The translations under genes and the position numbers were made by a program. Positions 19,467 through 29,643 of a stretch of DNA of 64,000 nucleotides are shown here, one piece after another. Location of the stretch: assembly GCF_009735585.1 (NCBI RefSeq), contig NZ_VJVW01000001.1, forward strand, positions 791,698-855,697, given 5' to 3'. The stretch comes from Christiangramia aestuarii (GTDB lineage: Bacteria > Bacteroidota > Bacteroidia > Flavobacteriales > Flavobacteriaceae). Positions within the stretch are counted from its first letter, which is position 1, and each line of letters starts with the position of its first letter. The notes under the pieces are model-generated. The model was not told the origin of the DNA and did no database searches. It worked only from the letters and a program-made list of their open reading frames with translations.

Positions 19467-19874
19467 TTAGCTTTGTGTATTATTGTTTGCTCCAAGCACT
19501 AATGTAACGTGATTGGATCTCTTTCTAATTCGGTGTGCACGACCCTGTGGAGCTGGACGAAGTCTTTTCAACATACTTCCTCCGTCTACACGAATCTCTT
19601 TCACAAATAATTCAGCTTCTTCAAGATTTGCATCTTCGTTCTTAGCCTGCCAGTTAGCGATCGCTGAAAGCAAAAGCTTTTCCAGACGAGCTGAAGATTC
19701 CTTCTTGCTGAATTTTAGAATATGAAGCGCTTTTTCTACTTTCTCACCTCTTACAAGATCCGCCATAAGGCGCATCTTTCTAGGCGAAGTAGGGCAGTTA
19801 TTTAACTTTGCAAAAGCTACCTGTTTCTTGGCTTCTTTTATTTGCTCTGCTCTTTCTCTTTTACGAACTCCCAT
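19467..19874 (-). CDS. rplV: 50S ribosomal protein L22
   Basis: Its beta-hairpin lines the exit tunnel and is a macrolide-resistance site. The 135 residues contain [19 protein letters not shown], the hairpin region [26 protein letters not shown] and [13 protein letters not shown]. The N-terminus is about 20 residues longer than in E. coli and Lys/Arg-rich. It lies 8 bp after rpsS. Confidence 0.97.
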   Translation of the reverse strand: MGVRKRERAEQIKEAKKQVAFAKLNNCPTSPRKMRLMADLVRGEKVEKALHILKFSKKESSARLEKLLLSAIANWQAKNEDANLEEAELFVKEIRVDGGSMLKRLRPAPQGRAHRIRKRSNHVTLVLGANNNTQS

Positions 19875-19882
19875 AGCTTCAA

Positions 19883-20161
19883 TTATTTTCTACCTTTATT
19901 TTTCGCACCAGCGTGTCCTCTGAAAGAACGTGTTGGTGAAAATTCTCCTAGTTTATGACCTACCATGTTCTCAGTTACATAAACAGGAACAAATTGCTTC
20001 CCGTTATGTACGGCGATAGTTTGCCCTACGAAATCTGGAGTAATCATAGAAGCTCTAGACCAGGTTTTGATCACGGCTTTCTTTCCAGACTCTACATTCT
20101 GAGCCACTTTTTGTTCCAATTTGTAATGAACGAAAGGTCCTTTTTTTAATGAACGTGCCAT
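19883..20161 (-). CDS. rpsS: 30S ribosomal protein S19
   Basis: Lies in the 30S head and binds 16S rRNA with S13. The 92 residues have [19 protein letters not shown], the [23 protein letters not shown] segment and the [14 protein letters not shown] signature. It lies 6 bp after rplB. Confidence 0.98.
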   Translation of the reverse strand: MARSLKKGPFVHYKLEQKVAQNVESGKKAVIKTWSRASMITPDFVGQTIAVHNGKQFVPVYVTENMVGHKLGEFSPTRSFRGHAGAKNKGRK

Positions 20162-20167
20162 ATCTTA

Positions 20168-21004
20168 TTATTTCTTTCTAGTCTTTCTTCGTTCTACAAT
20201 ATATCTATTACTCGCTTTTGTTCTTGAGCGGGTCTTGAATCCTTTTGCAGGAAGACCTTTCCTAGAACGTGGGTGACCTCCTGAAGCTCTACCTTCACCA
20301 CCACCCATTGGGTGATCGATTGGGTTCATCGCTACTGGTCTAGTTCTTGGTCTGATACCTAACCAGCGTTTTCTACCGGCTTTACCAGAGATCATTAGCT
20401 GGTGGTCACTGTTAGAAACAGCTCCTATCGTTGCCATACACAAAGCAAGAACTCTACGGATCTCACCAGAAGGCAATTTGATAGTTGCATACTTTCCTTC
20501 TCTTGCCAATAACTGAGCAAAAGCTCCGGCGCTACGTGCCATTACAGCACCCTGTCCAGGTCTTAGCTCGATACAAGAAATCACAGTACCAAGAGGAATG
20601 TTTGCCAATGGCATGGCATTCCCTATTTCAGGAGAAGCCGCTTCATTAGATGAAACGATATTTTGTCCTACCTGAAGCCCATTTTGAGCAATAATATACC
20701 TTTTCTCACCGTCTTGATAGTTCAATAATGCGATAAAGGCCGTTCTGTTTGGATCGTATTCTATAGACGCAACTGTAGCAGGAATTCCCTGCTTATCACG
20801 TTTAAAATCGATAACTCGGTAACGTCTTTTGTGACCACCACCTTTGTAGCGCATGGTCATTTTACCCTGACTGTTTCTACCACCTGATTTTTTTATCGGC
20901 GCCAATAGGCTTTTCTCCGGCTTATCAGTAGTAATGGCGTCATACCCATTAACTACTCTAAAACGCTGACCAGGTGTAATTGGTTTTAATTTTCTAACTG
21001 ACAT
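20168..21004 (-). CDS. rplB: 50S ribosomal protein L2
   Basis: Needed for peptidyl-transferase function and subunit joining. The 278 residues have an N-terminal RNA-binding domain ([20 protein letters not shown]) and the C-terminal signature [17 protein letters not shown] with the functionally important His. It ends [12 protein letters not shown]. It lies 9 bp after rplW. Confidence 0.98.
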   Translation of the reverse strand: MSVRKLKPITPGQRFRVVNGYDAITTDKPEKSLLAPIKKSGGRNSQGKMTMRYKGGGHKRRYRVIDFKRDKQGIPATVASIEYDPNRTAFIALLNYQDGEKRYIIAQNGLQVGQNIVSSNEAASPEIGNAMPLANIPLGTVISCIELRPGQGAVMARSAGAFAQLLAREGKYATIKLPSGEIRRVLALCMATIGAVSNSDHQLMISGKAGRKRWLGIRPRTRPVAMNPIDHPMGGGEGRASGGHPRSRKGLPAKGFKTRSRTKASNRYIVERRKTRKK

Positions 21005-21013
21005 TGTTTAATC

Positions 21014-21304
21014 TTAGAGATTACTGTATAAATCAATTGTTTCACCTTCCGCCACCTGTACTATTGCTTTTTTGTAAGCATTAGTTTTACCAGTGATCAT
21101 TCCAGATTTTGTATATCTGGTTTTACGATCTGGGCGGACATTCATAGTTCGAACTTTAGTAACAGACACGCCATAAGCAGATTCGATCGCGTCTTTGATC
21201 TGAATCTTATTTGCCTTGTTACTTACCACAAAAGTGAAGCGATTATTCATCTCGCTATCTGCGGTAGCTTTTTCTGTAATAACAGGTTTTATCAAGATGC
21301 TCAT
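21014..21304 (-). CDS. rplW: 50S ribosomal protein L23
   Basis: The docking site for trigger factor and SRP at the exit tunnel. The 96 residues have PVITEKATADSE, FVVSNKANKIQIKDAIESAYG and VTKVRTMNVRPDRKTRY segments. It lies 9 bp after rplD. Confidence 0.97.
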   Translation of the reverse strand: MSILIKPVITEKATADSEMNNRFTFVVSNKANKIQIKDAIESAYGVSVTKVRTMNVRPDRKTRYTKSGMITGKTNAYKKAIVQVAEGETIDLYSNL

Positions 21305-21313
21305 AACGGTTTA

Positions 21314-21940
21314 TTAACTTAATTTCGACTCAATTCCTTCCAAAGAACCTTCTAAAAAGACAATATTTTTCGCATTCAGAATTTTGTAAGTACTTAATTC
21401 TGAGCTACTTATCACTTCAGAGGCCTTTAAATTGCGCGACGACAAATATACGTTTTTATTTGAGTCACCCAATACTATTAGAGATTTTTTCGATTCAATC
21501 CCCAGAGCCTGAAGAACTTCGATGAAATTCTTGGTCTTTGGAGTATCAAAAGAAAAATCTTCTACTACCATAATTGCTTTATCATTTGCCTTCATTGAAA
21601 GCGCAGATTTTCTAGCAAGACGCTTAAGGTTTTTATTCAATTTAAAACCATAGTTTCTTGGTCTAGGACCAAAAACACGTCCACCTCCTTTAAAGATAGG
21701 AGACTTGATACTACCTGCTCTCGCGGTACCAGTACCTTTTTGCTTCTTAATCTTACGAGTAGAACCCGCAATCTCTGCTCTTTCTTTTGCTTTATGAGTA
21801 CCCTGACGTTGGTTAGCAAGATATTGCTTAACATCTAGATAAACAGCGTGCTCATTAGGCTCTATAGCGAAAACAGAATCAGAAAGCTTCGCTTTTCTGC
21901 CTGTTTCTTTTCCTTTTATATCTAAAACTGCTACTTCCAT
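21314..21940 (-). CDS. rplD: 50S ribosomal protein L4
   Basis: Lines the exit tunnel and, in E. coli, represses its own S10 operon. The 208 residues have the tunnel-loop signature [19 protein letters not shown], the [23 protein letters not shown] stretch and [18 protein letters not shown]. Its ATG overlaps the rplC stop (TAATG), so translation is coupled. Confidence 0.97.
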   Translation of the reverse strand: MEVAVLDIKGKETGRKAKLSDSVFAIEPNEHAVYLDVKQYLANQRQGTHKAKERAEIAGSTRKIKKQKGTGTARAGSIKSPIFKGGGRVFGPRPRNYGFKLNKNLKRLARKSALSMKANDKAIMVVEDFSFDTPKTKNFIEVLQALGIESKKSLIVLGDSNKNVYLSSRNLKASEVISSSELSTYKILNAKNIVFLEGSLEGIESKLS

Positions 21941-22551
21941 TACTTACTAATGATTACGTATGAGTTTTTGTGTCCTGGCACACATCCTTTTACTACTAAA
22001 AGGTTCTTATCTGCCACAACCTTCAAAACTTTAAGGTTTTCAACTTTTACTCTCTCACCGCCCATTCTTCCGGCCATCTTCATTCCCTTGAATACTCTCG
22101 CAGGATAAGAAGCTGCACCAATGGAACCGGGAGCTCTTAATCTGTTGTGCTGACCGTGAGTGGCCTGTCCAACTCCTCCAAATCCGTGTCTCTTAACAAC
22201 ACCCTGGAAACCTTTACCTTTAGATGTACCTGCGATGTCCACAAATTCACCTTCTTTGAAATGGTCCACAGTGACAGAGTCACCTAATTTGTAATCTTCA
22301 TTATAACCCTGGAACTCAACGACCTTACGTTTTGCAACGGTTCCTGCTTTTTTAGCATGCCCTTCAGCAGCTTTATTTACAGTCTTCTTGTCATCGAAAC
22401 CAAGTTGAAGTGCTTCATACCCGTCAACCTCTTTGGTTCTGACTTGGGTAACCACGCATGGCCCAGCTTCGATCACGGTACAAGGGATGTTTTTCCCGTT
22501 CTCGTCGAAGATGCTGGTCATACCGATCTTTTTTCCTATTAACCCAGACAT
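21940..22551 (-). CDS. rplC: 50S ribosomal protein L3
   Basis: An early 50S assembly protein that reaches toward the peptidyl-transferase centre. The 203 residues have [19 protein letters not shown], the [16 protein letters not shown]-like region [19 protein letters not shown] and GPATHGQ-like [19 protein letters not shown], with a conserved Gln in the loop. A 147-bp gap with two hairpins, unusual inside this cluster, precedes it. Confidence 0.97.
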   Translation of the reverse strand: MSGLIGKKIGMTSIFDENGKNIPCTVIEAGPCVVTQVRTKEVDGYEALQLGFDDKKTVNKAAEGHAKKAGTVAKRKVVEFQGYNEDYKLGDSVTVDHFKEGEFVDIAGTSKGKGFQGVVKRHGFGGVGQATHGQHNRLRAPGSIGAASYPARVFKGMKMAGRMGGERVKVENLKVLKVVADKNLLVVKGCVPGHKNSYVIISK

Positions 22552-22591
22552 ATTTAATTAATTATTAATTGTTTACTTATTTAAAAAACTT

Positions 22592-22617
22592 AGGGCTGAA
22601 AAACACACTTCAGCCCT
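22592..22617 (-). promoter_or_regulatory. Terminator-like hairpin upstream of rplC
   Basis: A perfect 9-bp stem AGGGCTGAA (22592-22600) / TTCAGCCCT (22609-22617) has an 8-nt loop. On the minus strand it is followed 3 nt later by six T residues. It has the form of an intrinsic terminator or attenuator inside the operon, 40 nt before the L3 start. Confidence 0.6.
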
Positions 22618-22668
22618 GAATTGTATCTTTCACCGTTTTTCCTTTGCGAAACGCGCCGGACATGTTAA

Positions 22669-22688
22669 CCGCGCACCGTGGTGCGCGG
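22669..22688 (-). promoter_or_regulatory. GC-rich palindrome between rpsJ and rplC
   Basis: CCGCGCACC (22669-22677) and GGTGCGCGG (22680-22688) form a perfect 9-bp inverted repeat with a 2-nt centre, 11 nt after the rpsJ stop codon. It is far richer in GC than its surroundings. It could fold in mRNA with the second hairpin, or be a protein site in DNA. Confidence 0.5.
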
Positions 22689-22698
22689 AACTGTTTTA

Positions 22699-23004
22699 TC
22701 ACACTTTGATCTCTACTTCTACTCCACTTGGTAATTCAAGCTTCATCAACGCATCGATCGTCTTTGAAGAAGAGCTATAGATATCAAGCAATCTCTTGTA
22801 AGAGCTTAACTCGAACTGCTCTCTGGACTTCTTGTTCACGTGAGGTGAACGAAGAACAGTAAAGATTTTCTTATTTGTTGGTAACGGAATTGGTCCGGTA
22901 ACAACAGCTCCCGTAGTCTTTACGGTTTTTACGATTTTCTCAGCAGACTTGTCTACCAGGTTATGATCGTAAGATTTTAGTTTTATTCTGATTTTTTGAC
23001 TCAT
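22699..23004 (-). CDS. rpsJ: 30S ribosomal protein S10
   Basis: Lies in the 30S head and also serves as NusE in transcription antitermination. The 101 residues have [20 protein letters not shown] and the signature [32 protein letters not shown] (no more than part quoted elsewhere). It follows fusA by 10 bp with no tuf gene between them. Confidence 0.98.
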   Translation of the reverse strand: MSQKIRIKLKSYDHNLVDKSAEKIVKTVKTTGAVVTGPIPLPTNKKIFTVLRSPHVNKKSREQFELSSYKRLLDIYSSSSKTIDALMKLELPSGVEVEIKV

Positions 23005-23014
23005 TTCCTTAAGA

Positions 23015-25126
23015 TTATTCGTTTGCTGCTCCTTTAGCTGCTTTGATCACTTCTTCAGAAATATTAGAAGGAGTTTCAGCATAGTGAGAGAATTCCATAG
23101 TTGAAGTTGCTCTACCAGATGAAAGTGTTCTTAACGTAGTCACGTAACCGAACATTTCAGAAAGTGGCACTTCAGCTTTGATTACCTTCGCCCCAGATCT
23201 GTCTGACATGTTGTTTACCTGACCTCTTCTTCTGTTAAGGTCACCAACAATATCACCCATGTTTTCCTCTGGAGTTACTACTTCTACCTTCATGATTGGC
23301 TCAAGGATAACTGCACCTGCTTTTTTAGCAGCTTCTTTATATCCCATTTTGGCAGCCAATTCGAAAGAAAGTTGATCAGAATCCACAGGGTGGAAAGATC
23401 CATCCTTAAGAACAACCTTAAGGCTATCCATTGTAAATCCTGCAAGAGGACCATTCTTCATAGCCTCTTCAAATCCTTTCTGTACAGAAGGAACAAATTC
23501 TTTAGGAATACGTCCACCTTTAATCTCATCTACGAACTGAAGACCAGCACCTTCGAAATCTTCATCCACAGGTCCCATTTCAAAGATGATATCAGCAAAC
23601 TTACCACGACCACCAGACTGTTTCTTATAAACCTCTCTGTGATCTGCGTTTCTTCTTACTGCTTCTTTATACTCTACCTGAGGCTCACCAACGTTAACCT
23701 CTACCTTGAACTCACGCTTCATACGATCGATAATGATCTCCAGGTGAAGCTCACCCATACCAGAGATAATCGTCTGACCTGAATTTTCATCAGTTTTAAC
23801 AGTAAAAGTTGGATCCTCTTCAGCTAGTTTACCAAGCGCCATTCCCATTTTCTCAACATCAGCCTTAGTTTTAGGCTCAACAGCAATACCGATTACCGGT
23901 GCCGGGAAAGACATAGATTCAAGAACGATAGGGTGTTTAAGATCTGTAAGAGTATCACCCGTTTTAATATCCTTAAATCCAACAGCAGCTCCAATATCTC
24001 CAGCCTCGATCTTATCGATTGGCTCTTGCTTATTAGAGTGCATCTGGTAAATTCTTGAAATACGCTCTTTCTTACCGGAACGAACGTTCAATACATAAGA
24101 ACCAGCCTCAAGAGTACCTGAATAAGAACGGAAGAACGCTAAACGTCCTACGAAAGGATCGGTAGCAATTTTAAATGCAAGCGCAGAAAATGGAGAATCC
24201 ACATTTGGCTTACGACTTTCTTCTTCTCCTGTTTCAGGATTAGTACCTACGATCGCATCAACATCTACCGGAGATGGAAGGTAACGCATTACAGCGTCAA
24301 GCATAGCCTGAACACCTTTATTCTTAAATGCAGAACCACACATCATCGGGATGATGCTCATATCTATAGTAGCAGCTCTTAAGGCAGCGATGATCTCATC
24401 TTCAGTAATAGAAGATTCATCTTCGAAGAATTTCTCCATCAAAGCTTCATCATATTCTGCAACCGCTTCTACTAATTCTGCACGGTATTTATTTACATCG
24501 TCTTCTAATTCAGCAGGAATATCGATAGTCTCATAGGTCATCCCGTGATCTTCATCGTTCCAGATGATTGCTTTCTTAGAAATTAGATCTACCACACCTT
24601 TGAAGTCGATCTCATCACCGATTGGAACCTGAAGAGGTACCGGGTTACCACCAAGCATTTCTTTTACCTGACGACATACGTTGAAGAAATCTGCTCCCTG
24701 ACGGTCCATTTTATTAACGAAACCTAGACGCGGAACTCTATATTTATCTGCCTGTCTCCAAACAGTTTCAGACTGAGGCTCAACCCCGTCTACTGCAGAG
24801 AACAATGCAACCACACCATCAAGAACACGTAAAGAACGCTCCACCTCTACGGTAAAGTCAACGTGTCCAGGTGTATCAATAATATTTACGGTGTACTCGT
24901 GATCCCTATAAGGCCAAGTACAGTGAGTAGCGGCAGAGGTAATGGTAATCCCACGCTCCTGCTCCTGCTCCATCCAGTCCATAGTAGCAGCACCATCGTG
25001 AACTTCACCAATTTTGTGACTGATACCTGTATAATATAGGATACGCTCAGTTGTTGTGGTTTTACCCGCATCAATGTGAGCTGCAATTCCGATATTTCTA
25101 GTAAATTTTAAATCTCTTTGTGCCAT
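23015..25126 (-). CDS. fusA: Elongation factor G
   Basis: A GTPase that drives translocation and, with RRF, ribosome recycling. The 703 residues are the full bacterial length. The G domain shows [13 protein letters not shown] (G1, about 16-28), [10 protein letters not shown] (G2), DTPGHVDF (G3) and NKMDRQGAD (G4). Domains II-V follow, including [14 protein letters not shown] and [18 protein letters not shown]. It lies between rpsG (6-bp gap) and rpsJ. Confidence 0.98.
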   Translation of the reverse strand: MAQRDLKFTRNIGIAAHIDAGKTTTTERILYYTGISHKIGEVHDGAATMDWMEQEQERGITITSAATHCTWPYRDHEYTVNIIDTPGHVDFTVEVERSLRVLDGVVALFSAVDGVEPQSETVWRQADKYRVPRLGFVNKMDRQGADFFNVCRQVKEMLGGNPVPLQVPIGDEIDFKGVVDLISKKAIIWNDEDHGMTYETIDIPAELEDDVNKYRAELVEAVAEYDEALMEKFFEDESSITEDEIIAALRAATIDMSIIPMMCGSAFKNKGVQAMLDAVMRYLPSPVDVDAIVGTNPETGEEESRKPNVDSPFSALAFKIATDPFVGRLAFFRSYSGTLEAGSYVLNVRSGKKERISRIYQMHSNKQEPIDKIEAGDIGAAVGFKDIKTGDTLTDLKHPIVLESMSFPAPVIGIAVEPKTKADVEKMGMALGKLAEEDPTFTVKTDENSGQTIISGMGELHLEIIIDRMKREFKVEVNVGEPQVEYKEAVRRNADHREVYKKQSGGRGKFADIIFEMGPVDEDFEGAGLQFVDEIKGGRIPKEFVPSVQKGFEEAMKNGPLAGFTMDSLKVVLKDGSFHPVDSDQLSFELAAKMGYKEAAKKAGAVILEPIMKVEVVTPEENMGDIVGDLNRRRGQVNNMSDRSGAKVIKAEVPLSEMFGYVTTLRTLSSGRATSTMEFSHYAETPSNISEEVIKAAKGAANE

Positions 25127-25132
25127 GTTGTT

Positions 25133-25609
25133 TTAGAATCTAAAGTGAGAGAATGCTTTGTTAGCTTCAGCCATTTTATGAGTATCTACACGTTTCTTAA
25201 CTGCAGCACCTTCTTCTTTGGCAGCAGCAAGAACTTCAGCAGCTAGTTTAGCAGCCATAGACTTCTCATTTCTCTTTCTTGAGAAGCTAATAAGCCACTT
25301 CATAGCAGTAGACACCTTACGGTCTGGTCTTATCTGCATCGGGATTTGGAATGTTGCACCCCCAACACGTCTACTTCTCACTTCTACGTGAGGCATAACG
25401 TTAGAAAGAGCATCTTTCCAGATCTCTAATCCAGATTTCTCTTCGTCTTGTTTCTTTTCTTCTACAATTGCAATCGCATCGTAGAAAATTTTAAAGGCAA
25501 CCGATTTCTTACCATCCCACATCATCATGTTCACAAAACGTGTCACAAGCTGATCGTTAAATTTTGGATCTGGTAAAAGAGGTCTTTTTTTCGCCTGTCT
25601 TTTTCTCAT
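25133..25609 (-). CDS. rpsG: 30S ribosomal protein S7
   Basis: Assembly initiator of the 30S head, lying at the mRNA exit. The 158 residues have [19 protein letters not shown], the [18 protein letters not shown] region and the [19 protein letters not shown] signature. It lies 23 bp after rpsL. Confidence 0.98.
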   Translation of the reverse strand: MRKRQAKKRPLLPDPKFNDQLVTRFVNMMMWDGKKSVAFKIFYDAIAIVEEKKQDEEKSGLEIWKDALSNVMPHVEVRSRRVGGATFQIPMQIRPDRKVSTAMKWLISFSRKRNEKSMAAKLAAEVLAAAKEEGAAVKKRVDTHKMAEANKAFSHFRF

Positions 25610-25632
25610 TTCTTTACATTAAAAGTTTTTAA

Positions 25633-26007
25633 TTACTTCTTAGGGCGTTTTGCTCCGTATTTAGATCTACGCTGAGTTCTACCTTCAACACCGGCAGTAT
25701 CTAGCGCACCACGAACAATGTGGTATCTAACACCAGGCAAATCTTTTACCCTTCCACCTCTAACCAATACTATCGAGTGCTCTTGTAGATTGTGTCCTTC
25801 TCCCGGAATGTAAGCGTTCACCTCTTTTCCGTTAGTCAACCTAACCCTTGCTACTTTTCTCATAGCCGAGTTTGGTTTCTTAGGAGTTGTAGTGTACACA
25901 CGTGTACAAACACCTCTCCTTTGAGGGCACGAATCCAAAGCAGCCGATTTACTCTTCTTGGTTATTTTGGCTCTTCCTTTTCGTACTAATTGTGAAATTG
26001 TTGGCAT
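25633..26007 (-). CDS. rpsL: 30S ribosomal protein S12
   Basis: Lies in the decoding centre and is the streptomycin-resistance locus. The 124 residues have [15 protein letters not shown], the [15 protein letters not shown] loop with the wild-type (sensitive-type) lysines, and [15 protein letters not shown] with the Asp that RimO methylthiolates in other bacteria. It is the first gene of the supercluster, read from the strong promoter at 26063-26093. Confidence 0.98.
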   Translation of the reverse strand: MPTISQLVRKGRAKITKKSKSAALDSCPQRRGVCTRVYTTTPKKPNSAMRKVARVRLTNGKEVNAYIPGEGHNLQEHSIVLVRGGRVKDLPGVRYHIVRGALDTAGVEGRTQRRSKYGAKRPKK

Positions 26008-26062
26008 AATTTCCTATACACTAATTATTAATAAAATTTACTCCCCTATTTTTAAGGGTCTG

Positions 26063-26093
26063 CAAAGGTAGAAATAAAAAAATATTATTCAAA
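26063..26093 (-). promoter_or_regulatory. Consensus Bacteroidota promoter of the ribosomal supercluster
   Basis: On the minus strand TTTG (26090-26093) is followed after exactly 19 nt by TACCTTTG (26063-26070). This is an exact match to the Bacteroidota TTTG-N19-TAnnTTTG promoter. It predicts a transcription start near 26056 and a leader of about 50 nt before rpsL. Confidence 0.8.
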
Positions 26094-26351
26094 CATTCAA
26101 TCATTTATTTTTCAGCAGGATAAAGAGACAAGAAATGAAAATTTTTAAATGAGATAATTTATATTACAAAATGACCAGCAACTAAAAAACAATAGCTAGT
26201 CATATATATAAAAGGACATTCTGCAAATTTTCACATATCTAACTCATAAAATTTCATCAAAACACCTAGGAAGCCTTCAGAACCGGAACACAAGACTTAA
26301 ACCTTTCTTAACATTTTATTAAACTATCCACCTAATTTTAAAAACAAAAAC

Positions 26352-26382
26352 TTGTTTTATTAAGCATTTATTGCCACATTTG
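26352..26382 (+). promoter_or_regulatory. Possible promoter of SusC/SusD pair 1
   Basis: TTG (26352-26354), a 20-nt spacer and CACATTTG (26375-26382) resemble the Bacteroidota promoter with one mismatch (C for T at the first -7 position). The -7 element sits in a small inverted repeat, GCCA-CATT-TGGC. It lies about 28 bp upstream of the ATG. Confidence 0.35.
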
Positions 26383-26410
26383 GCGACGGCTAATTCAAAC
26401 AAATTTAAAA

Positions 26411-29400
26411 ATGAAAACAAAGTTTAGTAGTATTTTGACGCTATTACTGGCGTTCGTGGTGCAAATAGCTTTTGCACAACAACAAACGGTGACCGGTACG
26501 GTGACAGACGAGGATGGTCTGCCGCTGCCAGGGGTTAACGTTTTAATTAAGGGGACCTCTACAGGTACTCAAACAGACTTTGATGGTAATTATTCCATTG
26601 AAGCGGAAATGGGAGATGTTATTGTTTTCTCTTTCGTAGGTCTTGAAACTGCGGAATACACAGTAGGAAACAACAATAACATTGATGCTGTATTGAAGGC
26701 TGACTCTGCGCAACTTGATGAAGTTGTTGTTACGGCCCTTGGTATTTCACGTGACAAGAAGTCTCTTGGTTATGCGACTCAGGAAGTAGACGGATCACAG
26801 GTTAACACGGCCAAAGAAGGTAACTTCGTTAACTCTCTATCTGGTAAGATTTCTGGTCTTGATATTAAAAAGAGTTCTTCTATCGGTGGTTCTACCAACG
26901 TAATTATTCGTGGTTATTCCTCTATTACAGGAAACAACCAGGCTCTATTCGTTATTGATGGTGTGCCGGTAAACAACTCTACTTTCAACACATCTGATCA
27001 AAGTACTGGTGGTGACGGTTACGATTATGGTAACGCTGCTTCAGACATCAACCCAGATGACATCGAAAGCGTAAACGTACTTAAAGGTGCTGCTGCAACC
27101 GCTCTTTACGGTTCTCGTGCAGCGAACGGTGCGATTATCATTACAACTAAAGATGGTTCTAAAAGCAAAGGTCTTGGTGTTACAATCAATACTACAGTGA
27201 ATGTAGGTAACTACGACCCAGACACTTTCGCTAAATTCCAGGATGAATATGGTGCTGGATATGGTCCTTACTACGGTAATGGTCCAGGAGATGGTTTCCT
27301 TTCAGGAGACATTAACGGAGACGGAGATGCAGACCTTGTAGTTCCAACTACAGAAGATGCTTCTTACGGTAGTAGATTTGATCCTAACCTTTTAGTATAT
27401 GGATGGGAGTCTTTCTACCCAGAATTAGATTCTTACCAACAGCCAACTCCATGGGTAGCCGGTGAGAACGATCCTTCTTATATTTTCCAAACCTCTTACA
27501 CAGATATCGAGAACGTATCTTTAACAAGCGGTGGCGAGAGTGGATCTACCAGACTTAGTTATACAAGATTTAACCAAACTGGTATCCTTCCTAATTCACA
27601 GATTTCAAGACACACACTTGATTTCTCAGGTACACTTCAGTTAAGTGACAAGCTTTCTGCATCTGCAAAGGCGATCTACACTAAGAACGCTGGTCTTGGT
27701 AGATATGGAACTGGTTATGATGCTGAAAACTTAATGACAAACTTCCGTCAGTGGTGGGCAGTTAATACTGACCTTAAAGCACAGAGAGATGCTTATTTCG
27801 CTACTGGAAGAAACATCACATGGAACCCATTTGGATCTACAAACACAGCTCCAATTTATTGGGATAACCCATATTTTACTCGTTACGAAAACTATAACAA
27901 CGACGAGAGAAACAGATTATTTGGTTACGCTACTTTAAGCTATGAATTTACTGACTGGTTTGACGTACGTGGACGTGTATCTGTTGATACTTACGACCAG
28001 ATTCGTGAGGAAAGAAACAATATTGGAAGTGTTGACCTTCCTGAGTACTACAGAAGAAACATCAACTTCACAGAATACAACTACGACCTTTTCTTAAACT
28101 TCGATGAAGATTTCGGAAACTTTGGTCTTAATTCAACTCTTGGTGCTAACTACAGACAAACGAAATTAAACTCGATTGCTGCAAACACCAACGGTGGACT
28201 AGTATTTGAAGGACTTTATACCCTAAGTAATTCTGCTAACCCTATTAACTTCCCTAATGAAGATCAATACGACATTAGAGTATTAGGTTTATTCGGAACT
28301 CTTAGTTTAGATTATGATGATACTTTCTTCTTAGAAGGATCTTTAAGACGTGATACTTTCTCGACTCTTGCAGATGGACAAAACTCGTTCAACTACCCTG
28401 CGATTTCATCGAGTATTATCTTCTCTAACCTTTTTGAAAGCTCAGCCCTTACTTACGGTAAGTTAAGAGCGGGTTATGGTGAAGTAGGTAACGGTGCAGC
28501 TGCTTACCAGTTACAGAACACATTTAACTCTGTAGCAGGATTTAACGGAGTACCATTATACTCAAATCCATCTACCGCCAACAACCCTAACTTAACTGAA
28601 GAGCGTACAAGCGAACTTGAACTTGGTCTTGAGACTACCTGGTTCAACAGCCGTTTAGGATTTGATGTTTCTGTTTATAAAAAGGAAACTGACAACCTGA
28701 TTACTCCAGTACAGGTATCTAGTGCAACTGGATTCTTCTATAAAGTTGTAAACTCTGGTGTTGTAGAAAACAGAGGTCTTGAGATCAGTGCTTTTGGTTC
28801 ACCAATCAAAACTGATAATTTCGAGTGGAAAATCAATACTAACTTCTCTACTTACGAGAGTGAAGTAACCGAGCTTTTCGGTGATACTGAGAACCTTCTT
28901 GTAAACTCTTTCTTTGGTGTAACTCTTAACGCTACCCTTGGAGAGCCTTACGGAATCATTAAAGGTACAGATTACCAATACGTAAATGGTGAGAGACTTG
29001 TACTTGAAAACGGTCTTTATGCTAAGACTGCTTCAAGACAGGAAATCCTTGGAGATATCAACCCAGACTGGAAAGCTGGTGTTCAGAACTCTTTTAGCTA
29101 CAAGAACTGGGATTTCAGTTTCCTAATCGACATCCAAGAAGGTGGTAGCGTATTTACTGGTGACCTTTACTTTGGAATGGCTACTGGTATCTACCCAGAA
29201 ACTGCAGGTCTTAACGACTTAGGTAACCCTAAGAGAAATCCTGTGACTGACGGTCCAGATAGTGGTGGTATCATTCTTGATGGTGTTCAGGCAGATGGAT
29301 CTGTTAACGATGTAAGAGCTGATATGTCTACTTACGCGAACCCACTTGGTAGATATGGTAATGCACCAGATGCTCAATTCGTATATGATGCTTCTTACGT

Positions 29401-29632
29401 AAAACTAAGAGAGGCAACTCTATCTTATTCTCTTCCTTCTAAAACTGTAGAAAACCTTCCTTTCACGGGAGTTAAGTTTACTGCAACAGGAAGAAACCTT
29501 TGGATAATTGACAAAGACCTACCTTACGCTGACCCAGAAGATTCTTTTGGAGCAGGTAACGTTCAAGGTTTCCAGATTGGTGCTTACCCAACTGTTAGAG
29601 AGTATGGACTGAACGTACAATTACAATTCTAA
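26411..29632 (+). CDS. SusC/RagA-type TonB-dependent outer-membrane transporter (pair 1)
   Basis: An outer-membrane barrel that imports oligosaccharides or peptides with a SusD lid, powered by TonB. The 1073 residues are in order: signal peptide (ends about 23, AFAQ), a carboxypeptidase-regulatory-like beta domain (TVTGTVTDEDGLPLPGVNV, about 27-100), a plug (about 110-230, with VIIRGYSSITGNNQALFVIDG and NVLKGAAATALYGSRAANG), then the barrel ending LNVQLQF. The substrate cannot be read from sequence. SusD follows after 11 bp. Codon choice (AAC, TAC, TTC, GGT, CTT) looks like that of the ribosomal genes next door, which suggests very high expression. No CAZyme, sulfatase or sensor gene is adjacent. 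Confidence 0.95.
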   Translation: MKTKFSSILTLLLAFVVQIAFAQQQTVTGTVTDEDGLPLPGVNVLIKGTSTGTQTDFDGNYSIEAEMGDVIVFSFVGLETAEYTVGNNNNIDAVLKADSAQLDEVVVTALGISRDKKSLGYATQEVDGSQVNTAKEGNFVNSLSGKISGLDIKKSSSIGGSTNVIIRGYSSITGNNQALFVIDGVPVNNSTFNTSDQSTGGDGYDYGNAASDINPDDIESVNVLKGAAATALYGSRAANGAIIITTKDGSKSKGLGVTINTTVNVGNYDPDTFAKFQDEYGAGYGPYYGNGPGDGFLSGDINGDGDADLVVPTTEDASYGSRFDPNLLVYGWESFYPELDSYQQPTPWVAGENDPSYIFQTSYTDIENVSLTSGGESGSTRLSYTRFNQTGILPNSQISRHTLDFSGTLQLSDKLSASAKAIYTKNAGLGRYGTGYDAENLMTNFRQWWAVNTDLKAQRDAYFATGRNITWNPFGSTNTAPIYWDNPYFTRYENYNNDERNRLFGYATLSYEFTDWFDVRGRVSVDTYDQIREERNNIGSVDLPEYYRRNINFTEYNYDLFLNFDEDFGNFGLNSTLGANYRQTKLNSIAANTNGGLVFEGLYTLSNSANPINFPNEDQYDIRVLGLFGTLSLDYDDTFFLEGSLRRDTFSTLADGQNSFNYPAISSSIIFSNLFESSALTYGKLRAGYGEVGNGAAAYQLQNTFNSVAGFNGVPLYSNPSTANNPNLTEERTSELELGLETTWFNSRLGFDVSVYKKETDNLITPVQVSSATGFFYKVVNSGVVENRGLEISAFGSPIKTDNFEWKINTNFSTYESEVTELFGDTENLLVNSFFGVTLNATLGEPYGIIKGTDYQYVNGERLVLENGLYAKTASRQEILGDINPDWKAGVQNSFSYKNWDFSFLIDIQEGGSVFTGDLYFGMATGIYPETAGLNDLGNPKRNPVTDGPDSGGIILDGVQADGSVNDVRADMSTYANPLGRYGNAPDAQFVYDASYVKLREATLSYSLPSKTVENLPFTGVKFTATGRNLWIIDKDLPYADPEDSFGAGNVQGFQIGAYPTVREYGLNVQLQF

Positions 29633-29643
29633 AAAAATATATA

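Larger units (their letters stand above)
26008..26410. other. 403-bp divergent intergenic region between rpsL and susC
   Basis: No gene is seen here. Next to rpsL is a consensus promoter (26063-26093, minus). In the middle, an imperfect inverted repeat ATGACCAGC (26171-26179) / GCTAGTCAT (26195-26203) has one mismatch. Near susC is a weaker promoter-like pair (26352-26382, plus). The rest is AT-rich. Confidence 0.7.
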
